Assembly (NCBI GenBank): GCA_026417795.1
Contig: JAOACP010000020.1
Location: 1-38,603 of the forward strand
Direction of reading: 5' to 3'
Length of the DNA: 38,603 bases
DNA from: Thermanaerothrix sp.
GTDB lineage: Bacteria; Synergistota; Synergistia; Synergistales; Synergistaceae
Numbering within the stretch: the first letter of the stretch is position 1; every line of letters begins with the position of its first letter. This document shows positions 34,999-38,603 of this stretch, piece after piece. The notes beneath the pieces were generated by a model. The model made no database searches. It was not told the DNA's origin and saw only the letters and a program-made list of their open reading frames with translations. The position numbers were made by a program, and so were the translations under genes.

Positions 34999-36084
34999 TC
35001 ATCGCACCAAGACAGGTCCCCCCAACAGGTGTTCCACTTCCTTCGGGTCAAAGCAGTACTGCTCCACCGCCTCCCTGGAGAGGATCCCCTCCCTGTAGAG
35101 CCTCACCAGATCCTGATCCATGGAATGCATGCCAATGGAGCTTCCCGTCTGCATCATGCTCTTAATCTGGGACGTCTTGCCCTCCCTTATGCAGTTTCTC
35201 ACCCCAGGCGTCGCCCAAAGAAGCTCCGTGGCGACAACCCTGCCGCCGCCGTCCAAGGGTATCAGCTGCTGAGAGCATATCCCTATCAGTATGTTGGCCA
35301 GCTGAAGCCTAACCTGTTGCTGTTGATAAGGGGGAAACACGTCCACGATTCGATCCACCGTTTGGGCGGCGTCAGGGGTGTGCAGCGTGGCCAACACCAA
35401 GTGGCCAGTCTCCGCCGCGGTTATGGCCGCCGAGATGGTCTCCAAGTCCCTCATCTCTCCGATCATTATCACGTCCGGGTCCTGACGCAAGACACGGCGC
35501 AAAGCCTCGGAGAATGACATGGTGTCATCCCCAACCTCCCGCTGGTGTATCATGGCCCGCTCAGATCTAAAGACGTACTCTATGGGATCCTCCACCGTCA
35601 CTATGTGGCAAGATCGGTTCATATTGATCTGCTGGATCAGGGCCGCCAACGTGGTGCTCTTACCGGATCCAGTGGGCCCCGTGACCAGGAAAAGTCCCCT
35701 CATCTTCTCCGCCACCTGCCCCATCTCCCTCGGCAGCTTCAACTGATCCATGGTCCTTATGTCCGTGGAGATGGAACGGATGGCTATGGCGGGATTCCCC
35801 TTCTCAAAGAAACAGTTCACACGGAAACGAGGCATGGTGTCCAAAGACACCATGGTGAAACTGAAATCCAACTCCCTCTTCTGGGTGAACTCCTCATGTC
35901 TTCCGGGAGGCAGAATATCCCCCAGATACTCCATCACGTCGTTAGGAGTAAGGTCCGGAAGATCAAAGGGTATCAACATCCCGTCTATTCGCAGCATGGG
36001 AGGCCTGGAAGAACTTATGTGAAGGTCGCTGGCCTTTCGCTTTACCATCTCATATAAAAGCACTTTCAATGACGGAACCGACAT
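34999..36084 (-). CDS. pilT: Type IV pilus retraction ATPase PilT
   Basis: The 361-residue hexameric ATPase powers pilus retraction and twitching. It has an N-terminal PAS-like domain (KASDLHISSSRPP), Walker A GPTGSGKST, the Asp box around VEDPIEY, Walker B DVIMIGEMRD, the His box GHLVLATLHT, and the PilT-specific AIRNLIRE motif as GVRNCIREGK. The ATG has GGAGG six bases upstream, 26 bases after pilB. The PilT motif sets it apart from extension ATPases. Confidence 0.95.
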   Translation of the reverse strand: MSVPSLKVLLYEMVKRKASDLHISSSRPPMLRIDGMLIPFDLPDLTPNDVMEYLGDILPPGRHEEFTQKRELDFSFTMVSLDTMPRFRVNCFFEKGNPAIAIRSISTDIRTMDQLKLPREMGQVAEKMRGLFLVTGPTGSGKSTTLAALIQQINMNRSCHIVTVEDPIEYVFRSERAMIHQREVGDDTMSFSEALRRVLRQDPDVIMIGEMRDLETISAAITAAETGHLVLATLHTPDAAQTVDRIVDVFPPYQQQQVRLQLANILIGICSQQLIPLDGGGRVVATELLWATPGVRNCIREGKTSQIKSMMQTGSSIGMHSMDQDLVRLYREGILSREAVEQYCFDPKEVEHLLGGPVLVR

Positions 36085-36110
36085 GTTGCACCTCCAAAGC
36101 TAAACAAGTT

Positions 36111-37784
36111 TTACTGCATGGTCTCAGACATCATCTCTTCCACACTAGTTATACCATCTAAGACCTTTTTAATTCCAGCCTTTCTCAAAGTTGTCATTCC
36201 CTTGGATATGGCTAACTTTCGGATCTCATACACCGGGGATCCCTCGGCGATGGCCCTCTTTATCTCCTCATCCACCATGAGTATCTCGAAAAGGGCGGTA
36301 CGTCCCTTGTATCCGGTGTTCCTGCAGTCGTCACACCCCACCGGAGCGAAAACCCTGGTCCCCGGCGGCAAATCAAGGGATCTTGCCACCGCATCAGGCA
36401 GCTCAATCTGCTTCTTGCACGAACTGCACAACCTCCTAGCAAGCCGCTGAGCTACAACGCCAACCACGGCCGAAGAGACCATAAAAGGCTGTATCCCCAT
36501 GTCCAAAAGCCTTGCCACCGCGCTGGGGGCGTCGTTGGTGTGCAGTGTGGAGAGTACCAAGTGACCGGTCAACGCGGCCCTTATGGCCAGCTGGGCGGTC
36601 TCTTGATCCCGGATCTCTCCTATCATTATCTTGTCCGGGTCCTGCCGAAGGATGGACCGCAAGGTCTCACTGAACGTAAGCCCTGCCTTTTCATTCACCT
36701 GCACCTGGGTAATCCCGGGCATCGTGTACTCCACCGGATCCTCCACCGTTATTATGTTCACATCCGGCGTGTTCATGACCTCAAGCAGCGAGTAAAGGGT
36801 GGTGGATTTACCGCTCCCCGTGGGCCCGGTCACCAGTATGATGCCGTACGGAAGGGACGCCATGTCCTCAAGAAGAGCCCTCTCATCGGGGCTGAAGCCC
36901 AACCGCTCCAATCCAACCATGGCCTTATCCTGGTCCAACAATCGCATGACTATCTTCTCGCCAAATATGGATGGAAGGGAAGAAACACGAAGATCCACCC
37001 TCTTGTTGCCAACCTTTAACAAGATCCTTCCGTCCTGGGGCCTCCTGCGCTCCGATATGTCCATTCCGCTCATTATCTTTATCCTGGAGCAAACAGCCGG
37101 ATGCAGGTTCTTGGGATACTCAAGGGAATCAAAGAGGGCGCCGTCTATCCTGTAGCGCACCCTCGCCCCCCTTTCAAAGACCTCTATGTGAATGTCAGAG
37201 GTACCTTCTTTAACTGCCTCCTCCATGATCGAGTTGACCAGCTTCACCACCGGGGCATCATCCACCCCCACGTCCACCAGGTTCAACGACGAATCGGATG
37301 GTTTGTCCTCCATCACCTCCACCATGGCTTCCTCCAATGTGGTGTGAACCCGGTAGAACTGCTCAAACGCCCGCCTTATCTCGGAGACCATGGCGATGCT
37401 AAGCTCTATCTCCCTACCAGTTGCCATCTTTAATTCGTCCAGCGCCACCACGTTAAGGGGATCCGAAGTGGCCACAAGAAGTCTGCCATTATCCAACAGG
37501 CTTAAAGGCACCACTTCAAGGCGCCTCGCCATGTTCTCAGGCACTACCTTTAATACCTCCGGGGTGGGCTTGTACCTGGCAAGGGACACCAAGGGCACCT
37601 TGAGCTGCCGGCTCAGGGCTTCAGCTAAGTGTTTCTCCGAAACCCAACCGTTCTTCACCAGTATCTCACCAAGCCGCATGGAGCTCACCTTCTGCTCCTT
37701 AAGCGCCGCGTTCAAGGTGCTCTCAGTCAAAACGCCGGCCTGTATCAAGATGTCTCCCAATCGCATGTGCTTGGTATCCACCAT
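36111..37784 (-). CDS. pilB: Type IV pilus extension ATPase PilB with MshEN c-di-GMP-binding domain
   Basis: The 557-residue motor drives pilus extension. The N-terminus carries two 24-residue MshEN motifs (residues 8-31 and 37-60, RLGxxL..xG..xxxxLxxxLxxQ) separated by exactly five residues, the known cyclic-di-GMP binding layout of MshE. The ATPase core has Walker A GPTGSGKST, Asp box VEDPVEY, Walker B KIMIGEIRD and His box GHLVLSTLHT. Two Cys pairs (CSSC and CDDC) form the zinc site typical of GspE/PilB. The ATG has GGAGG eight bases upstream. It is the first gene of the pilus locus. Confidence 0.95.
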   Translation of the reverse strand: MVDTKHMRLGDILIQAGVLTESTLNAALKEQKVSSMRLGEILVKNGWVSEKHLAEALSRQLKVPLVSLARYKPTPEVLKVVPENMARRLEVVPLSLLDNGRLLVATSDPLNVVALDELKMATGREIELSIAMVSEIRRAFEQFYRVHTTLEEAMVEVMEDKPSDSSLNLVDVGVDDAPVVKLVNSIMEEAVKEGTSDIHIEVFERGARVRYRIDGALFDSLEYPKNLHPAVCSRIKIMSGMDISERRRPQDGRILLKVGNKRVDLRVSSLPSIFGEKIVMRLLDQDKAMVGLERLGFSPDERALLEDMASLPYGIILVTGPTGSGKSTTLYSLLEVMNTPDVNIITVEDPVEYTMPGITQVQVNEKAGLTFSETLRSILRQDPDKIMIGEIRDQETAQLAIRAALTGHLVLSTLHTNDAPSAVARLLDMGIQPFMVSSAVVGVVAQRLARRLCSSCKKQIELPDAVARSLDLPPGTRVFAPVGCDDCRNTGYKGRTALFEILMVDEEIKRAIAEGSPVYEIRKLAISKGMTTLRKAGIKKVLDGITSVEEMMSETMQ

Positions 37785-37833
37785 TCAGCACCCCTCCAGA
37801 ATATATAAGAAACCAATATATTAATCATCGGTT

Positions 37834-37842
37834 ATTATACCA
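37834..37842 (-). promoter_or_regulatory. Extended -10 promoter element upstream of pilB
   Basis: The minus strand reads TGGTATAAT: a perfect TATAAT (37839-37834) with the upstream TGn of an extended -10 promoter. No good -35 box lies 16-18 bases before it, as is usual for this class. The leader to the pilB ATG would be about 45 bases. Confidence 0.55.
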
Positions 37843-37864
37843 CCAAATCCAAGTACCATACATG

Positions 37865-37884
37865 GGATGTTATATTATACATCC
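37865..37884. promoter_or_regulatory. Dyad GGATGT-N8-ACATCC over a second TATAAT
   Basis: A perfect 6-bp inverted repeat with an 8-base AT-only centre lies about 30 bases upstream of the extended -10 element. The centre contains TATAAT on the minus strand. The symmetry and place suggest a regulator site, but no protein is known to me for it. Confidence 0.35.
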
Positions 37885-38137
37885 ACTTGCCGTACACCTT
37901 GAAATTAAAATTCATTACCCCTGCCACAAAATCCAGATCAACAAGCCATAAAATCCCAAAAGCGGTTAAGGAATTCAACGGGAGCAATGGAATTTTGATT
38001 TGCTTAAAAATCAGCGACAGAAAGCCGCAGGGCAACGCGACCATCCCCTTTCACCTAAAAGCCGCCCACCGGGTGGTGCTGTGCCGATGCCGAGGTATGC
38101 CCTGGTGCGGGTTATTTGGTTAGTGGGCGGGGTATTG

Positions 38138-38176
38138 GGTATATGGTTATGGTATATGATTGTGGTATATGGTTAT
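38138..38176. repeat. Three tandem 13-base repeats, GT-rich
   Basis: Copies at 38138-38150, 38151-38163 and 38164-38176: the first and third are identical (ggtatatggttat), the second differs at two positions (ggtatatgattgt). Degenerate relatives continue on both sides, for example gttatggggatatgggtat at 38221-38239. Confidence 0.75.
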
Positions 38177-38282
38177 TGGAGTTACGGGATATAGGGTCAT
38201 GGGGATGGCTGTTGTTAGTGGTTATGGGGATATGGGTATGAACGAGATGACTTTCGGCATGTTTTAAGGTAGTTGGTAGCGG

Positions 38283-38320
38283 AAAAAGCAAGCAGCCTTC
38301 CAGTCATACTGGAAGGCTGC
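38283..38320 (-). terminator. Rho-independent terminator of the rRNA operon
   Basis: A perfect 12-bp stem (38309-38320 with 38292-38303) and a 5-base loop are followed on the minus strand by ttgc and a run of five T. It starts 13 bases after the 5S 3' end and closes the rRNA operon. Confidence 0.9.
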
Positions 38321-38333
38321 GTTTAAGAAAGGA

Positions 38334-38446
38334 CCGGCGGCGACCTACTCTCCCACGGGTACCCCCCGCAGTACCATCGGCGCTGGAGGTCTTAACTGCC
38401 GGGTTCGGCATGGAACCGGGTGTTTCCCCTCCGCTATGGCCACCGG
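38334..38446 (-). rRNA. rrf: 5S ribosomal RNA
   Basis: About 113 bases. On the minus strand the RNA runs from CCGGUGGCCAUAGCGG through the conserved ACCCGGUUCCAUGCCGAAC loop region to GUAGGUCGCCGCCGG; the ends pair to form helix I. The conserved GGGAGAGUAGGUC segment near the 3' end is present. It follows the 23S rRNA by about 40 bases. End positions are approximate to a few bases. Confidence 0.95.
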
Positions 38447-38459
38447 AAATCTTGCGTAT

Positions 38460-38471
38460 ACCCTTTCGGGT
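38460..38471 (-). other. Small GNRA hairpin in the 23S-5S spacer
   Basis: In the RNA sense the spacer reads ACCC-GAAA-GGGU, a 4-bp stem with a GAAA tetraloop. It lies in the 40-base spacer between 23S and 5S and may mark an RNase processing site. Confidence 0.45.
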
Positions 38472-38486
38472 TACATGAGGAAGATG

Positions 38487-38603
38487 GGGTTAAGGCCTCG
38501 GCATATTAGTACCGGTCAGCTCAACGGCTCACACCGCTTACACCCCCGGCCTATCTATCCTGTCATCTTCAGGATGCCTTACCTGGTTTCCCAGTGGGGG
38601 ATC
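38487..38603 (-). rRNA. rrl: 23S ribosomal RNA, 3' end (partial)
   Basis: The last about 117 bases of 23S rRNA are present, ending in the universal GACCGGUACUAAU, then a GCCGAGGCCUUAACC tail. Upstream parts, including GAUGACAGGAUAGAUAGGCC and GUAAGCGGUGUGAGCCGUUGAGCU, match the 3'-terminal helices. The gene is cut by the window's right edge; the rest of the rRNA operon lies beyond it. It is co-oriented with all protein genes. Confidence 0.95.

Larger units (their letters stand above)
37785..38282. other. Gene-free spacer between pilB and the 5S rRNA terminator
   Basis: These roughly 500 bases hold no gene I can support. The pilB-proximal part (to about 37920) is AT-rich, with a promoter and a dyad. 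The middle (about 38000-38110) is GC-richer, with a small ccacc-gggtgg inverted repeat. The part at about 38100-38245 is strongly G/T-rich on the plus strand and contains three 13-base tandem repeats. Two frames of 69 and 78 codons cross it on opposite strands without convincing ribosome sites. Confidence 0.7.

Noticed and set aside
23522-37784. A type II secretion system instead of a pilus.
   Set aside because: PilT with its retraction motif, a PilY1-like adhesin, a type IVa major pilin and separate PilM-N-O-P genes point to a type IV pilus.
37835-38044. A 69-codon minus-strand frame in the spacer upstream of pilB, hydrophobic in its middle.
   Set aside because: It spans the AT-rich promoter region and dyad, the ribosome site abuts the ATG, and the protein looks like translated AT-rich DNA.
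37887-38123. A 78-codon plus-strand frame in the same spacer.
   Set aside because: No ribosome site, runs against every neighbour, overlaps another frame, and has no recognisable motif.
37785-38282. A cyclic-di-GMP riboswitch upstream of pilB, suggested by AGGGCA-like bits.
   Set aside because: The GEMM core, including the GCAAAGCC segment and paired helices, is not present on either strand.

Overview
The window is a dense, single-strand stretch of bacterial chromosome. Every supported gene, including the ribosomal RNA at the right edge, is read on the minus strand, so transcription runs from high to low coordinates. The DNA is fairly GC-rich by eye (not computed). There is no mobile element, CRISPR array, phage gene or tRNA. 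A secretin-based type IV pilus shows a two-membrane cell. An Asp23-type protein, a CD1247-type zinc-ribbon protein and an asp23-(membrane protein)-nusB-xseA order are otherwise best known from Firmicutes. That mixture, with the Thermotoga/Thermus-like forms of several enzymes (short AhcY, TM0936-like MtaD, KxGRGGA-type EF-P), fits the Synergistota (Thermanaerovibrio-like) best. This assignment is inference; the 23S/5S sequence would settle it.

Layout in the direction of transcription. (1) 38603-38283: 3' end of a 23S rRNA, a complete 5S rRNA and a strong terminator. (2) 38282-37785: a gene-free spacer of about 500 bases with a GT-rich 13-base tandem repeat, a dyad and an extended -10 promoter for the pilus genes. 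(3) 37784-23522: a type IV pilus locus: pilB, pilT, (promoter) pilC, pilA, three minor pilin genes, a pilY1-like adhesin gene, then pilM-N-O-P-Q. (4) 23507-21858: efp with its own promoter, a CD1247-type gene, an Asp23-family gene and a terminator. (5) 21852-18560: promoter, an unrecognised membrane protein gene, nusB, xseA, mtnA. (6) 18557-15972: ahcY and mtaD. (7) 15908-5148: alaS, ruvX, mutS, mutL, miaA, ispH, an S1-domain protein gene and a terminator. (8) 5107-62: def, fmt, a NUDIX hydrolase gene, a xer recombinase gene, pnp and pdp.

Many genes overlap by ATGA or have start codons inside the preceding gene, which suggests strong translational coupling. Many starts are GTG or TTG; where the track of possible starts was ambiguous I chose by Shine-Dalgarno spacing and family N-termini and say so.

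Functional themes: pilus building and retraction, with an extension ATPase carrying a textbook tandem cyclic-di-GMP binding motif; recycling of S-adenosylhomocysteine and methylthioadenosine by MtaD, AhcY, MtnA and perhaps PNP; mismatch repair with an endonuclease-type MutL; and translation and RNA functions (AlaRS, MiaA, S1, EF-P, Def, Fmt, NusB). I did not find a clearly new system. The most promising unexplained items are the membrane protein (and a possible 37-residue membrane peptide) between Asp23 and NusB, the spacer upstream of pilB, and the altered MIDAS site of the PilY1-like protein.
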